From assembly GCA_028714735.1 (NCBI GenBank), contig JAQTLU010000014.1:1-64000 (forward strand): a stretch of DNA of 64,000 bases, written 5' to 3'. The notes beneath the pieces are model-generated. The model worked only from the letters and a program-made list of their open reading frames with translations. It was not told the origin of the DNA and did no database searches. The translations under genes were made by a program, and so were the position numbers. Each line of letters starts with the position of its first letter. The first letter of the stretch is position 1. This document shows, one piece after another, positions 35,868-44,821 of the stretch. This DNA comes from Gallionellaceae bacterium. Lineage in GTDB: Bacteria; Pseudomonadota; Gammaproteobacteria; Burkholderiales; Thiobacillaceae.

Positions 35868-35949
35868 GCTGTTGACTATATCTGTCCAGGTGGCGCAATG
35901 ACGCCGTCGGGGCCAAGCCTACCCGTTTCGCGGCCGCCGCTCCACCGGA

Positions 35950-36669
35950 TCATGTCCGGACCGAGCCGTCCATCAGTTCGACCCGGCGGTCGCAGCGCCC
36001 GGCCAGGCGGGCATCGTGGGTGACCACCAGGAAGGCGGTGCCGTCGTCGCGGTTGATCTCACGCATGAGGGCGAAGATCTCGTCGGCGCTGTGGCTGTCC
36101 AGGTTGCCGGTCGGTTCGTCGGCCAGGACCATGGGCGGATTCACCGCCAGGGCCCGGGCGATGGCAACCCGCTGCTGCATGCCGCCGGACAGGGCCGAGG
36201 GCTTCTTGGCCATGGCATCGCCGAGACCGACCCGGCCGAGCAGCCACTTGGCCCGGTCGCGCATGGCCTGGTCGTAGCGGCCACGCTCGATCAGGGTCGG
36301 CATCATGACGTTTTCCAGGGCGGTGAACTCCGGCAGCAGGTGATGGAACTGGAATACGAAACCCAGGGTGCGGCCGCGCAGTTCGGTCATCCCGGCCTCG
36401 TCCAGGCGGGCGATCTCCTTCCCGGCGATCAGGATGCGCCCTGCGGTCGGCCGCTCGAGCAGGCCGACCAGGTGCAACAGGGTGCTCTTGCCGGAACCGG
36501 ACGGCCCGATCAGGGCGACGAATTCGCCCGCCGCCAACGTCATGTCGATGCCGTGCAGCACCTCGGCCTCGATCGGCGTGCCGACGTTGTAGGACTTGCG
36601 TACCCCTTCCAGGCGCAGTATCTGGCCCCGGCCGGCCGCAGACCCGGTCTCAAGCAGTTGTTCAGCCAT
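35950..36669 (-). CDS. LolD/MacB-type ABC transporter ATPase
   Basis: The 239-aa ATPase has Walker [10 protein letters not shown], signature [15 protein letters not shown] and Walker [13 protein letters not shown]. Sequence is closest to LolD/MacB-type ATPases of FtsX-like transporters. It overlaps the permease gene (36662) by 8 bp and is the last gene of the sigma-54 activator operon. The partner set (one permease plus an HlyD-type adaptor) points to a MacAB-like exporter rather than the Lol system. Confidence 0.9.
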   Translation of the reverse strand: MAEQLLETGSAAGRGQILRLEGVRKSYNVGTPIEAEVLHGIDMTLAAGEFVALIGPSGSGKSTLLHLVGLLERPTAGRILIAGKEIARLDEAGMTELRGRTLGFVFQFHHLLPEFTALENVMMPTLIERGRYDQAMRDRAKWLLGRVGLGDAMAKKPSALSGGMQQRVAIARALAVNPPMVLADEPTGNLDSHSADEIFALMREINRDDGTAFLVVTHDARLAGRCDRRVELMDGSVRT

Positions 36670-37879
36670 ACCGTATGGCCTCGACCGGGTCCAGCCGGGC
36701 CGCGCGCCGGGCCGGCGCCACTGCGGCCAAAAGGCCGGTCAGCAAGGCGACCGCCGCCGCGGAAAGATAATAACTGGCATCGATCCGGCCCGAGATCAGG
36801 GCGCTGCCATCGTCCTGGCGCAGCGCGAAGGAGGCGCCGTAGATCATCAGCGCGGCCAGGCCCGACCCCATCAGCGCGCCGGCGCCGCCGACGATGCCGC
36901 CCTGGATCAGGAACACCTTCATGATCCGCCTGGGCGAGGCGCCGATGGCGCGCAGGATGCCGATCTCGCGCTGCTTCTGCACCACCGACACCACCAGCAC
37001 GCTGGCGATGCCGAGGGCGACGATCAGGATCAGGAACAGGCGCACGGTGCGGGTGGTCATGGTCTGGTTCTTGAACGCGGTCAGCAACTGGGTATTGATC
37101 GCCATCCAGCTGTCGGCGGTGAGGCCGGTGCGGGCGGCGATCTGCTGGGCCACGGCCTCGGCGCTGAAGATGTCGTCGACCGTGAGGTCGATGTGGGTGA
37201 CCCCGCCGGGCAGGTCGAGCAGGCTCTGGGCACTGCGCAGCGGCATGATCACCCAGCGCCGGTTGAGGTCGCGCACGCCGAGATCGAAGATGCCGGTGAC
37301 CCGGAACACGTCGTCGCGGTTCTCGCTGCTGAGGACGCGGATGCGGTCGCCCACCGCGGCACCCAGGTCGTGCGCCAGCTCGATGCCGATCATCGCCTCG
37401 CCGGGACCGATGCGGTAGGCACCGGCCTTGATCTTGTCCTCGATCTTGACGATGCGGCGGTAGCGCTGCGGGTCGACGCCGATCAGGGCGATCGACTTGC
37501 TGGCGTTGCCGCGGTAGGCGAAGCCCGAGCCGGTGGCGATCGCCGAGACGTCGACCACATGGGGGATGGCCGGCAATTCGCGGAACACCCGTTCCCATTG
37601 GTCGATCGAGCGCAAGCGCTGCACCCGAGGCTCGATATGGGCCGCCACGGCCTGCCCGGCGCGGTCCAGCACCGGCATGGCGGCCTCGTCGGGCGCGCGC
37701 ACCGTGATGTGGGACTGGGTCGACAGGGTGCGTTCGGCCAGGCTGGCCTGAAGGCCGTTCATCAGTGCGGAAATGAAGATGATGACCGCCACCCCCACCG
37801 TGGTGCCGGCGACGATCAAAGCCGTCTGCATGTGCCCCTCGCGCAGGAAGCGCAGGGCCAGCACCCACTCAAACGGCAC
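36662..37879 (-). CDS. FtsX-like ABC transporter permease
   Basis: The 405-aa membrane protein has one N-terminal segment ([25 protein letters not shown]), a large periplasmic domain, and three C-terminal segments, including [19 protein letters not shown] followed by the coupling helix [24 protein letters not shown]. This is the MacB/LolC-E fold. The product is about 405 aa, the LolC/E size, while the adjoining HlyD protein suggests tripartite export. It overlaps both neighbours. Confidence 0.9.
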   Translation of the reverse strand: MPFEWVLALRFLREGHMQTALIVAGTTVGVAVIIFISALMNGLQASLAERTLSTQSHITVRAPDEAAMPVLDRAGQAVAAHIEPRVQRLRSIDQWERVFRELPAIPHVVDVSAIATGSGFAYRGNASKSIALIGVDPQRYRRIVKIEDKIKAGAYRIGPGEAMIGIELAHDLGAAVGDRIRVLSSENRDDVFRVTGIFDLGVRDLNRRWVIMPLRSAQSLLDLPGGVTHIDLTVDDIFSAEAVAQQIAARTGLTADSWMAINTQLLTAFKNQTMTTRTVRLFLILIVALGIASVLVVSVVQKQREIGILRAIGASPRRIMKVFLIQGGIVGGAGALMGSGLAALMIYGASFALRQDDGSALISGRIDASYYLSAAAVALLTGLLAAVAPARRAARLDPVEAIRYG

Positions 37880-39074
37880 TGGCGCGCACCTTCTGGCCGA
37901 CCGTGATGCCGGCGCTGACGGGGATCACCGCCTCGCCCTCGGAGAGGCCATCGGTCACCTCGACCGCACCGGTGCCGACCAGGCCGAGCCTGACCTCGCG
38001 CCGGGCGGCGCGACCGTTCTCGATTACCATCACCCAGGGCCGGCCGGCCAGGTCGCGCACCGCTTCGCTGGGCAGGGTCAGTGCCGAGCCCCGGTGGCCG
38101 ACCTGGATCTCGACCGACACGGTCATGTCCGGCTTGACGAAGGCGGGCGGCGCCGCCACCCGCAGCTTGACCTCGACCGAGCCCTTCTGGGCATCCACGG
38201 CCGGGGCGATGTGGAAGATCTCGGCCGCGAACGGCCGGGTCGGATAGGCGTCTGCCAGCACCGAGGCCGTTTGGCCGATCGCCAAACGGCCGAGGTTCTT
38301 CTCGTCGGCCTGGAGGACGATCTGGACCTCGCCGTCGGCCGCCAGTTCGAACAGCGGTTTGCCTTGGGTGACGATGTCGCCCGACTCGACCAGCTTGCGC
38401 ACCACCACGCCAGGCGCCGGCGCCCGGATCACCGTGTTGGCCTGCTTCGCCGCGGCCAGGCCCAGGGCCGCACGGGCCTGGCCGCGGCGGGCCAGCACCA
38501 GCCGGCTCTCGACGCCGTCGGGACGATTGCCGCGAGCCTGGACCAGGGCGGCTTCGCGCACCGCCCGGGCCGCATCCAGCGCGCGCCGGGCCTCGTCGAG
38601 ACGGGACTGGTTGTAGAAACCGGCTTCGACCAGCTTGCTTACCCGGCCATACTCGCTGCCCGCCTGGGCCAGATTGGCCTCGGCCTGATTTAGGGCCTGA
38701 TCGGCCACCGGCCGGCTGACCTCGTGCAATTCGGCCAGCCTGGCCTCGGCCTCTTCCAGGGCCCGCCGGGCCTGCTCGGTCGCGGCCCGCTGCTCGCCGT
38801 CGTCGATCCGGGCCAGGACCTGGCCGACGCGCACCCGGTCGCCCTCCTCCACCGCCACCTCGACCAGGTTGCCGACCATCTCGGCACCCAGCTCGATGCG
38901 TTCCGGGGTAATGATGCGACCGCTGGAGATCACCGTCTCGATGAGCGGCTGGCGCTTGGCCGGCACGCTGGCGACCGTCTTACCCGCGCTCAGCCAGTAG
39001 ATGGCGAACCCTGCGCCGGCCAACACCGGCAGAAGCCACAGCCAGGTGCGCCGGCGCATGACCCTGGCGATCAC
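37869..39074 (-). CDS. HlyD/MacA-like periplasmic adaptor
   Basis: The 401-aa protein has one N-terminal membrane anchor (LWLLPVLAGAGFAIYWLSAG), a lipoyl-like half (VEVAVEEGDRVRVGQVLARID) and a second half (IRAPAPGVVVRKLVESGDIVTQG), with an alpha-hairpin between and beta-barrel domains after. It would connect the permease to an outer-membrane channel, for which I see no gene nearby. It overlaps the permease gene by 11 bp and the Rieske gene by 4 bp. Confidence 0.9.
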   Translation of the reverse strand: MIARVMRRRTWLWLLPVLAGAGFAIYWLSAGKTVASVPAKRQPLIETVISSGRIITPERIELGAEMVGNLVEVAVEEGDRVRVGQVLARIDDGEQRAATEQARRALEEAEARLAELHEVSRPVADQALNQAEANLAQAGSEYGRVSKLVEAGFYNQSRLDEARRALDAARAVREAALVQARGNRPDGVESRLVLARRGQARAALGLAAAKQANTVIRAPAPGVVVRKLVESGDIVTQGKPLFELAADGEVQIVLQADEKNLGRLAIGQTASVLADAYPTRPFAAEIFHIAPAVDAQKGSVEVKLRVAAPPAFVKPDMTVSVEIQVGHRGSALTLPSEAVRDLAGRPWVMVIENGRAARREVRLGLVGTGAVEVTDGLSEGEAVIPVSAGITVGQKVRASAV

Positions 39075-39388
39075 TCGCCGTCCACCCGGATCCAGACCTT
39101 GCCGTCCTTGATTTCAACGGGATAGGTGGCCAGGGCACAATCGGCCGGCTCGTTCAGGGGCGCGCCGCTGGCGAGGTCGAAGTAGCTGCCGTGCAGCGAG
39201 CACTTGATCGACTTGCCCTTGATGCAGCCGAACCAGAGCGAATAGTCCTCGTGGCTGCACATCTCGTCGATGCAGTAATGGCCGTCCTCCGCATGGCATA
39301 GCAGCAGTTTCCGGCCGCCCGCCTCGACCCGCTTCATCTGGCCCGGTTGCAGTTCGCCCGCCTCGGCGACCGCCTGCCAGGCCATCAC
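39071..39388 (-). CDS. Small Rieske [2Fe-2S] protein
   Basis: The 105-aa protein contains the Rieske ligand sets C-S-H (MCSHEDYSLWFG) and C-S-L-H (KCSLHGSYFDLASG), as in the NirD-type and biphenyl-dioxygenase-type ferredoxins. It has no signal peptide, so it is cytoplasmic. It is coupled to the TrpD2-like gene on one side (4-bp overlap) and to the adaptor on the other (4-bp overlap), an unexpected neighbour for a transporter. The redox partner is unknown. Confidence 0.9.
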   Translation of the reverse strand: MMAWQAVAEAGELQPGQMKRVEAGGRKLLLCHAEDGHYCIDEMCSHEDYSLWFGCIKGKSIKCSLHGSYFDLASGAPLNEPADCALATYPVEIKDGKVWIRVDGE

Positions 39389-40503
39389 TTCACCCGCGCC
39401 AGGGCCTTGCCTGAATCCAGCGCGGCACGCGCCATGTCGGCGCCTTCGAGCAGGGTGCGGGCGCGGCCGAGGTGATGCAGGACCATCGCGGCGGTCAGCA
39501 CCAGGGTGTCGTAGGTGGCGCCCTGGTTGCCGGCCAGTGCGGCCATCCCGGCCTCGGCCGCCGCCTGTGCGGTGGCCTTGACGTCGACCATGATGGCCAC
39601 TTCATCGCCGGCCCGCTCCGACTTGGGCAGGTTATCCGGCAACGCTACCGCGCGCACGCTCTGCTGGATGCCGAGGGCCACCGGATCGATATCGAATTCG
39701 ACCTCTTCGCCGTGGTCCTGGTAGGCGGTGAACTTGCCGGCCTGGCGCAGGCTGGGCATCACGCCGCCCTCGACGCCGCGGATGATCAAGGCGGAATCGA
39801 AGCCGGCATGGCGGGCCAGTTGGGCATAGATGGGCGGATAGGGTTTATGCACGTAGCCGGTGACAAAATGGGTGCGCTTCCTGCCGGCGATGGGCTTGGC
39901 CTCGGTCTCCACCGTGGTCACCGCCTGGCGCTTGATCATGCGCTGACGCAAAGGCAGCAGGTCGTGCAGCCGGGAACAGAACCGGGCCTGGTCGACATAG
40001 GACCAGCCCAGGGCCGGGTCGGCCAGGCGGGCGGCCGCTTCGGCCGTGCTCAGGTCGACCTTGACGCCGGCGGCGCGCAGTACGTGGCGGGCGGTGACGC
40101 CGTACTTCGGGCCGACCGCTTCGAGTCCGTGATTGACCGCCGCGACACCCAGCTCGGCCAGCAGCGCAGGCAGGAAGGGCGCCGCCGGCAGGCAGCGGTT
40201 GTAGCCGTCGTAGGGGTCAGCGATGTCGACCACGTCGTCGACCTCGGCGGTGACCCGGTCGGTGGAACTCAGGATGGCATCGAGGATGCCCTTGAACTCG
40301 TCCATGGTCTCGCGCTTCATGCGCAGGGCGATGAAGAAGATCGCCGCCTGGACCGGATCGGCGACACCGTCCAGGATGGCCTGCATGCCGATGGCCGCCT
40401 CGTCCTCGCTGATGCTCTTGGACAGTTCGGGGCCGGTGGCAATGCGCTGGATGATGGAATGCATGACCTTTTGCGGGTCTTGTGTGGCGATGGCTTGATT
40501 CAT
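39385..40503 (-). CDS. TrpD2/YbiB-like glycosyltransferase family 3 protein
   Basis: The 372-aa protein has the anthranilate phosphoribosyltransferase fold (IIQRIATGPELSKSISEDEA...DPVQAAIFFIALRMKRET). The PRPP-binding glycine motif expected of true TrpD is not conserved; the same place reads ADPYDGYNRCLPAAPF. It therefore belongs to the TrpD2/YbiB-like group, some of which bind nucleic acids. The start is ATG 40503 with a GGAG site 7 nt upstream. It lies 68 bp after the sigma-54 activator on the same strand and is probably cotranscribed. Confidence 0.82.
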   Translation of the reverse strand: MNQAIATQDPQKVMHSIIQRIATGPELSKSISEDEAAIGMQAILDGVADPVQAAIFFIALRMKRETMDEFKGILDAILSSTDRVTAEVDDVVDIADPYDGYNRCLPAAPFLPALLAELGVAAVNHGLEAVGPKYGVTARHVLRAAGVKVDLSTAEAAARLADPALGWSYVDQARFCSRLHDLLPLRQRMIKRQAVTTVETEAKPIAGRKRTHFVTGYVHKPYPPIYAQLARHAGFDSALIIRGVEGGVMPSLRQAGKFTAYQDHGEEVEFDIDPVALGIQQSVRAVALPDNLPKSERAGDEVAIMVDVKATAQAAAEAGMAALAGNQGATYDTLVLTAAMVLHHLGRARTLLEGADMARAALDSGKALARVK

Positions 40504-40571
40504 TAGCAACTCCTGAAATAATCCCCCGAGAATATTTTTGTCGGGTATTGCAGTCAACCGATTATGGCGAA

Positions 40572-41894
40572 TCAGGACGATTCCAGCTTGCGATAAAGGG
40601 TCCGCTCACTGATCCCGAGTGCCTGCGCCAGGGCCTTCTTGTCGCCGCCGGTCTGATCCAGGGCCCAGCGTACATAGCGCCGTTCAGCCTGGTCGAGAGG
40701 CACCACCTCGCCGGCCTGGGTCTCCGAGGCCAATGGCGCCGGCACCAGATCATCCGGCAGATGCTCGGCACCGATGGTGTCGCCGTCGACGAGCAGGACC
40801 GCGCGTTCCAGGATATTGCGCAGTTCGCGGATATTGCCAGGGAAGGGGTAGCCAGCGAGCCGATCACACGCGTCCGGCCCCAGCTTGAGGGGACGCTCGG
40901 GCGCCAGCCGGCGCAGCAGGTTCTCCACCAGCACGGGCATGTCCTCCCGGCGTTCGCGCAGGGCCGGGAGGTGAATGGGGAAGGCGGAGATGCGGTAGTA
41001 CAGATCGCGCCGGAAGGTACCCGCCTCGACCATGGCCTTGACCCCGCGGTGGGTGGCCGCAACCAGGCGGAAATCCGCCTTCAGGGTCTCCACCCCGCCG
41101 ACCCGGCGGAAGGTACCGGTCTCCAGCAGGCGCAGCAGCTTGACCTGCAGGCTGAGTGGGATGTCACCCAGTTCGTCGAGGAACAGGGTGCCGCCCGCCG
41201 CCGCCTCGACCAGGCCGATCTTGCGCTGGCTGGCGCCGGTAAAGGCGCCCTTTTCATAGCCGAACAGTTCGCTCTCGAACAGCGTCTCGGTCATCCCCGA
41301 GCAGTCCACCGGCACGAACGGCTTGCCGTGCCGGGAGCTGAGGTCGTGCAGGGCCTGGGCGGCGAGTTCCTTGCCGGTGCCCGATTCGCCCAGCAGCAGC
41401 ACCGGCGTCATCGCCGGGGCGGCCCGGTTGATCAGTTCCAGCATGGCGTTGAAGGCCGGCGAGCGGCCGACCATGCCGACGCCGCTCGTGCTGTCGATCA
41501 GCTTGTTGTTGAGCAGGGACATGGTCTCGACGAAATAGGCGATCTGGCCGGTTTCGTCGCACAACGGGACCAGCTCGACGTCGACATGCTCCTCGCCGCG
41601 CGGGGTGTGGTGCAGGTGCAGCACCCGGCCCGGCTGGCCCGACTTGAGCGCGCTCTGCAGCGGGCAGGTCTCACCGCACTGGTCGCAGGGTTTGTCGAAG
41701 TGATGCGACACCTCGTAACAGGTGCGCCCGACCATCCTGCCGCGGCCGCCAAATTCCCGCCCGTAGGCCTGGTTGGTGGCCAGAATACGGTATTGCACAT
41801 CAACCAGGATGCGCGGCTCCGGCAAGGAATCGAGGAAGGAGATCAGATCACGAGGCAGATGCATGACGGCGTTGGCAATTTTGCTTGCCATCAT
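40572..41894 (-). CDS. Sigma-54-dependent activator with cysteine-containing PAS domain
   Basis: The 440-aa protein has an N-terminal PAS domain with Cys and His residues ([20 protein letters not shown]). An AAA+ domain follows with GESGTGKE, the sigma-54 contact motif GAFTGA and a [11 protein letters not shown] segment. A Fis-type HTH ([22 protein letters not shown]) ends the chain. The CxxC/CP pattern could bind an iron-sulfur cluster or act as a thiol switch. It heads the operon TrpD2-Rieske-adaptor-permease-ATPase, and a sigma-54 promoter with palindromic sites lies divergent at 42132-42272. Confidence 0.92.
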   Translation of the reverse strand: MMASKIANAVMHLPRDLISFLDSLPEPRILVDVQYRILATNQAYGREFGGRGRMVGRTCYEVSHHFDKPCDQCGETCPLQSALKSGQPGRVLHLHHTPRGEEHVDVELVPLCDETGQIAYFVETMSLLNNKLIDSTSGVGMVGRSPAFNAMLELINRAAPAMTPVLLLGESGTGKELAAQALHDLSSRHGKPFVPVDCSGMTETLFESELFGYEKGAFTGASQRKIGLVEAAAGGTLFLDELGDIPLSLQVKLLRLLETGTFRRVGGVETLKADFRLVAATHRGVKAMVEAGTFRRDLYYRISAFPIHLPALRERREDMPVLVENLLRRLAPERPLKLGPDACDRLAGYPFPGNIRELRNILERAVLLVDGDTIGAEHLPDDLVPAPLASETQAGEVVPLDQAERRYVRWALDQTGGDKKALAQALGISERTLYRKLESS

Positions 41895-42131
41895 TGTCAG
41901 GACGGCGCACTGGTATTGTCAAACCGATCCGGCACTTCCCGCCCGGAACCGACACTAGCCTGGTGGCTTGGCACATATTCAACCCCAGCGACAGGTTCGT
42001 TCGGACCGGTTGAGCAGCCGCACTTCGATCGTATTGATCGTTGTTCGGATGGCCAGCGCAGGCAAATAAATCTGCCTTAGCCTGGGATTTTGCGTTCCCG
42101 CCCGAGACCGGCAAACACAATCCTGCCAGAT

Positions 42132-42158
42132 TGTCATATGTGACAGTCATATATGACA
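42132..42158. promoter_or_regulatory. Tandem palindromic upstream activating sites for the sigma-54 activator
   Basis: Two near-palindromes, TGTCATATGTGACA (42132-42145) and AGTCATATATGACA (42145-42158), share one base. The pair lies within a larger perfect inverted repeat with 12-bp arms, AGATTGTCATAT and its complement. They are about 100-125 bp upstream of the sigma-54 promoter, the usual enhancer distance, and lie between the activator gene and that promoter. Confidence 0.65.
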
Positions 42159-42256
42159 ATCTCATGAAGGCCACGCCTCTTTGTGCCGACGAATAGATCA
42201 ATATTTCTCTTTTATAAACATGCGCTTATAACTTTTGATATATCCGTTGCGGCGGC

Positions 42257-42272
42257 TGGCACACCCCTTGCT
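42257..42272 (+). promoter_or_regulatory. Sigma-54 (-24/-12) promoter
   Basis: TGGCACACCCCTTGCT matches the sigma-54 consensus TGGCAC-N5-TTGC(A/T) exactly, with GG and GC correctly spaced. Transcription should begin near 42283, reading rightward away from the activator gene. The first recognised coding gene downstream is the haemoglobin at 42527, but a strong terminator intervenes. Confidence 0.7.
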
Positions 42273-42282
42273 GTAGGTATCG

Positions 42283-42412
42283 TGCAGCCCTAAAACAGCT
42301 GCTATCGCCGATACGCGGGACACGGTCGACGGTAGCGGTGGGTTGTATGACTTTTCTCCTCAAGGAACTCGGGGAGGGGCTCCATCTCCTCCTTCCCCTC
42401 CCCGATCTTTTT
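42283..42412 (+). ncRNA. Candidate sigma-54-dependent small RNA
   Basis: The segment between the predicted start (about 42283) and the terminator at 42370-42412 would give an RNA of about 130 nt. It includes a self-complementary region in its first half (GATACGCGGGACACGG). A frame from ATG 42347 runs through the terminator and looks spurious. No known sRNA family is recognised. Confidence 0.45.
42370..42412 (+). terminator. Intrinsic terminator downstream of the sigma-54 promoter
   Basis: The stem CGGGGAGGGG (42370-42379) pairs with CCCCTCCCCG (42395-42404) across a pyrimidine-rich 15-nt loop, followed by ATCTTTTT. It is a very stable GC-only hairpin with a U-tract, placed before the haemoglobin gene. 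Confidence 0.8.
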
Positions 42413-42526
42413 CCTGACTCCCGATTCTACAGAACAACACCTGCCCATGTCGAAACAGTCCGACGCGATACTGTTTGGCCAAAAATCCCAGTAACATGAT
42501 CAACAACCAATTTTTCCGTCATTGCC

Positions 42527-42925
42527 ATGTTTCAGACGCATTACGAACGAATCGGTGGCGAAGCCAAGATCAGGTCTCTCGTAGACGCCTTCTATCGCCA
42601 CATGGATGAATTGCCCGAGGCCTATGGCGTCCGCAAGATGCATGCCGAAGACCTGTCCGGATCTCGCCAGAAACTGTTCGATTTCCTGTCCGGCTGGATG
42701 GGGGGACCGCAACTGTTTGTCGAAAAACACGGCCAACCCATGCTGCGACGCCGGCATCTGCATTTCACCATCGGCGATACCGAGCGTGACCAGTGGCTGA
42801 TGTGCATGAAGATGGCGCTGACCGACGTCATCGAATCCGAACCCCTGCGCGACGAACTCTACACGGCCTTCGTCAAGGTCGCCGACCACATGCGCAACCG
42901 GTCCGAGCCGCAACACCGACATTGA
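42527..42925 (+). CDS. Group II truncated haemoglobin
   Basis: The 132-aa protein begins MFQTHYERIGGEAKIRSLVD and has the 2-on-2 globin pattern. The proximal His lies in RRRHLHFTIGD, and the conserved segment LFDFLSGWMGGPQLFVEKHG precedes it. The Trp in DQWLMCM is also typical of group II. These proteins bind oxygen and detoxify NO or peroxide. It is alone on its transcript as far as I can tell, and lies 115 bp after the terminator of the candidate sRNA. Confidence 0.92.
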   Translation: MFQTHYERIGGEAKIRSLVDAFYRHMDELPEAYGVRKMHAEDLSGSRQKLFDFLSGWMGGPQLFVEKHGQPMLRRRHLHFTIGDTERDQWLMCMKMALTDVIESEPLRDELYTAFVKVADHMRNRSEPQHRH

Positions 42926-43046
42926 CCCGGGCATGCGAATCCAAAACACACCGAGACTGCCCCGACAGCTCGCGTCGTCGCGTAGCTGAAAATGCAGGAT
43001 AGACCCGACGCCTGGAACCCCATCCACCACATCTGAAAGAGAGCTC

Positions 43047-43631
43047 ATGCAAACGCGTCACCTCTACCCCGCCGCCCTCGCCGCGATCCTGCTGGCCGCC
43101 TGCGCTACCACCCCGAGCCCGGAGCAACGGGCCACATATACCGAAGAGGCCCGTGCCACGGTCAATCAGTTGGTGCAAACCCTGGGCGGGGAACTGAAAA
43201 CGGCCATGAAGGAAGCCGGCCCTGCCGAGGCCGTAATGGTATGCAAGGAACGCGCACCCAAGATCGCCGCCGCCATCTCGGAGGAAAAGGGCATCAAGGT
43301 CCGCCGCGTGACCTTCAGGAACCGCAACCCCAAGAGCGTGCCCGACGCCTGGGAGAGCCAGGTGCTGCACGACTTCGAGCAGCGTCTGGCCAAGGGCGCG
43401 ACGGCAGCCGACCTGGAATACAGCGAGGTGGTCCAGGAAGGCGATACCAGGACTTTCCGTTACATGAAGGGTCTGGTAGTCCAGGGCATCTGCATGACCT
43501 GCCACGGCAACCCGGAAACCATTCCGGACGGCGTCAAGGCCAAACTGGCCACGGAGTACCCCAACGACCAGGCCACCGGCTACCTGCCCAACATGCTGCG
43601 CGGTGCGGTATCGCTGAAGAAGCCCCTGTGA
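43047..43631 (+). CDS. DUF3365/Tll0287-like haem-binding lipoprotein
   Basis: The 194-aa protein has a lipoprotein signal (AAILLAACATT, lipobox LAAC) and a Tll0287-like sensor domain. The haem c motif C-M-T-C-H in GICMTCHGNPETIP is followed by GYLPNMLRGAVSLKKPL. It would be exported and anchored in the periplasm as a monohaem protein, perhaps sensing redox state or ligands. It is followed 43 bp later by the TehA-like channel gene with a GGCCCGTA/TACGGGCC hairpin (43639-43658) between them. Confidence 0.85.
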   Translation: MQTRHLYPAALAAILLAACATTPSPEQRATYTEEARATVNQLVQTLGGELKTAMKEAGPAEAVMVCKERAPKIAAAISEEKGIKVRRVTFRNRNPKSVPDAWESQVLHDFEQRLAKGATAADLEYSEVVQEGDTRTFRYMKGLVVQGICMTCHGNPETIPDGVKAKLATEYPNDQATGYLPNMLRGAVSLKKPL

Positions 43632-43674
43632 TCTAACCGGCCCGTACAGCTACGGGCCATTATGGCCACCGAGC

Positions 43675-44637
43675 ATGAGCGAAACAGCCACCTCCAGACT
43701 GCAACACTTTCCAGCCTCCTGGTTTGCAACTGTCATGGGCCTGGGTGGACTGACCATCGCCTGGCAGCGCGCGGAGGCCATCCTGCAATTGCCGTTCCAC
43801 ATGAGCAACGGGTTGCTGGCAGCCAGCACCCTGCTGTTCATCGCCCTGGCCGGATTCTACGGCGCCAAGTCGATGAAATATCGCGACCGCGTAGTGCAGG
43901 AATGGGGCCATCCGATCAAGATGAATTTCGTGCCGACCATCTCCATCGGCCTGATCCTGCTCTCGATTGCCTGGCTGCCGATCAACCCGGCCTATTCGAA
44001 ACTGCTCTGGTTGGTCGGTACGGCGACCCACCTGCTGCTGACCCTGTATGTCATCACCCAGTGGGTCCATCACAGCAAATTCGAAATCGCCCATTTGAAC
44101 CCGGCCTGGTTCATCCCGGTGGTCGGCAACATCCTGGTGCCCATCGCCGGCGTCTCTCACGCGCCGGTCGAAGTCTCCTGGTTCTTCTTCAGCATCGGCC
44201 TGACCTTCTGGCCGGTACTGCTTACCATCATTTTTTACCGGGTCATCTTCCATGGCAGCCTGCCGGAGCGCCTGCTGCCCACGCTGTTCATCCTGATTGC
44301 CCCGCCGGCGGTCGGCTTGCTGTCCTACGTGAAGTTGACCGGTGGCGTCGACGCCTTCGCCCACATCCTCTACAACGCCGCCCTGTTCTTCACCCTGCTG
44401 CTGTTTTTCCAGGCCAAATGGTTCGCCCGCCTGAAGTTTTTCCTGTCCTGGTGGGCCTATTCCTTCCCGTTGGCCGCCGTCACCGTCGCCACCCTGATCA
44501 TGTTCCAGCAGACCGGCAGCACGCTCTATCTGCGCCTGTCCGGGGTCCTGCTCGGGTTAACGACCGTAGTCATCGCCGGTCTGGTCATCCAGACCGCAAT
44601 CGCGGTCAAGGACAGGTCGATCTGCGTCGAGGAGTAA
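43675..44637 (+). CDS. TehA/SLAC1-family anion channel-like membrane protein
   Basis: The 320-aa protein has about ten hydrophobic segments and begins LQHFPASWFATVMGLGGLTIAWQ, as in the TehA/SLAC1 family. Internal segments such as LNPAWFIPVVGNILVPIAG and SWFFFSIGLTFWPVLL also match. Members transport or gate small anions (nitrate, chloride, sulfite) or confer tellurite tolerance. The specific ion is unknown. A GC hairpin (44658-44675) after the stop may end the transcript just before the island boundary. Confidence 0.9.
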   Translation: MSETATSRLQHFPASWFATVMGLGGLTIAWQRAEAILQLPFHMSNGLLAASTLLFIALAGFYGAKSMKYRDRVVQEWGHPIKMNFVPTISIGLILLSIAWLPINPAYSKLLWLVGTATHLLLTLYVITQWVHHSKFEIAHLNPAWFIPVVGNILVPIAGVSHAPVEVSWFFFSIGLTFWPVLLTIIFYRVIFHGSLPERLLPTLFILIAPPAVGLLSYVKLTGGVDAFAHILYNAALFFTLLLFFQAKWFARLKFFLSWWAYSFPLAAVTVATLIMFQQTGSTLYLRLSGVLLGLTTVVIAGLVIQTAIAVKDRSICVEE

Positions 44638-44684
44638 GCAGGACCTGGGCGTGAAAACGGCCCGATAACGGGCCGCTTATGTTC

Positions 44685-44698
44685 TGGCGGAAGCGGTG
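44685..44698. repeat. attL: 14-bp copy of tRNA-Ser 3' end
   Basis: TGGCGGAAGCGGTG duplicates the 3' end of the tRNA-Ser gene (50905-50918), including its CCA. The copies flank a 6.2-kb block that begins with an integrase gene, the typical footprint of site-specific integration. Confidence 0.8.
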
Positions 44699-44762
44699 GC
44701 TTCTAACCTACCGTCTCACTACATAGCATAACGTCTCACAATATCCTTATAAATCAAGGACA

Positions 44763-44771
44763 TGTTATAAT
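44763..44771 (+). promoter_or_regulatory. Extended -10 promoter of the island integrase
   Basis: TG at 44763-44764, one base, then TATAAT at 44766-44771 lie about 50 bp before the integrase start. No clear -35 box is present. Confidence 0.4.
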
Positions 44772-44821
44772 TATGCCTGTCGTGGTGGCTCGTTTCGTGT
44801 CACCGGGTTGCAACCAAAACG

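Noticed and set aside
34530-36023. 497-aa plus-strand frame opposite rimO and neighbours
   Set aside because: It is a shadow of rimO and the ABC ATPase, with His/Gly/Asp-rich composition typical of antisense frames in GC-rich genomes.
36540-37868. 442-aa minus-strand frame overlapping the FtsX-like permease
   Set aside because: It is very Arg/Gly/Pro-rich and out of frame with the permease, whose membrane segments and coupling helix are convincing.
40482-42080. 532-aa plus-strand frame opposite the sigma-54 activator
   Set aside because: It is an antisense shadow with no motif; the minus strand encodes an unmistakable AAA+ activator.
42347-42498. Small frame from ATG 42347 after the sigma-54 promoter
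   Set aside because: It runs through the strong terminator hairpin and has no family resemblance; the RNA interpretation is simpler.
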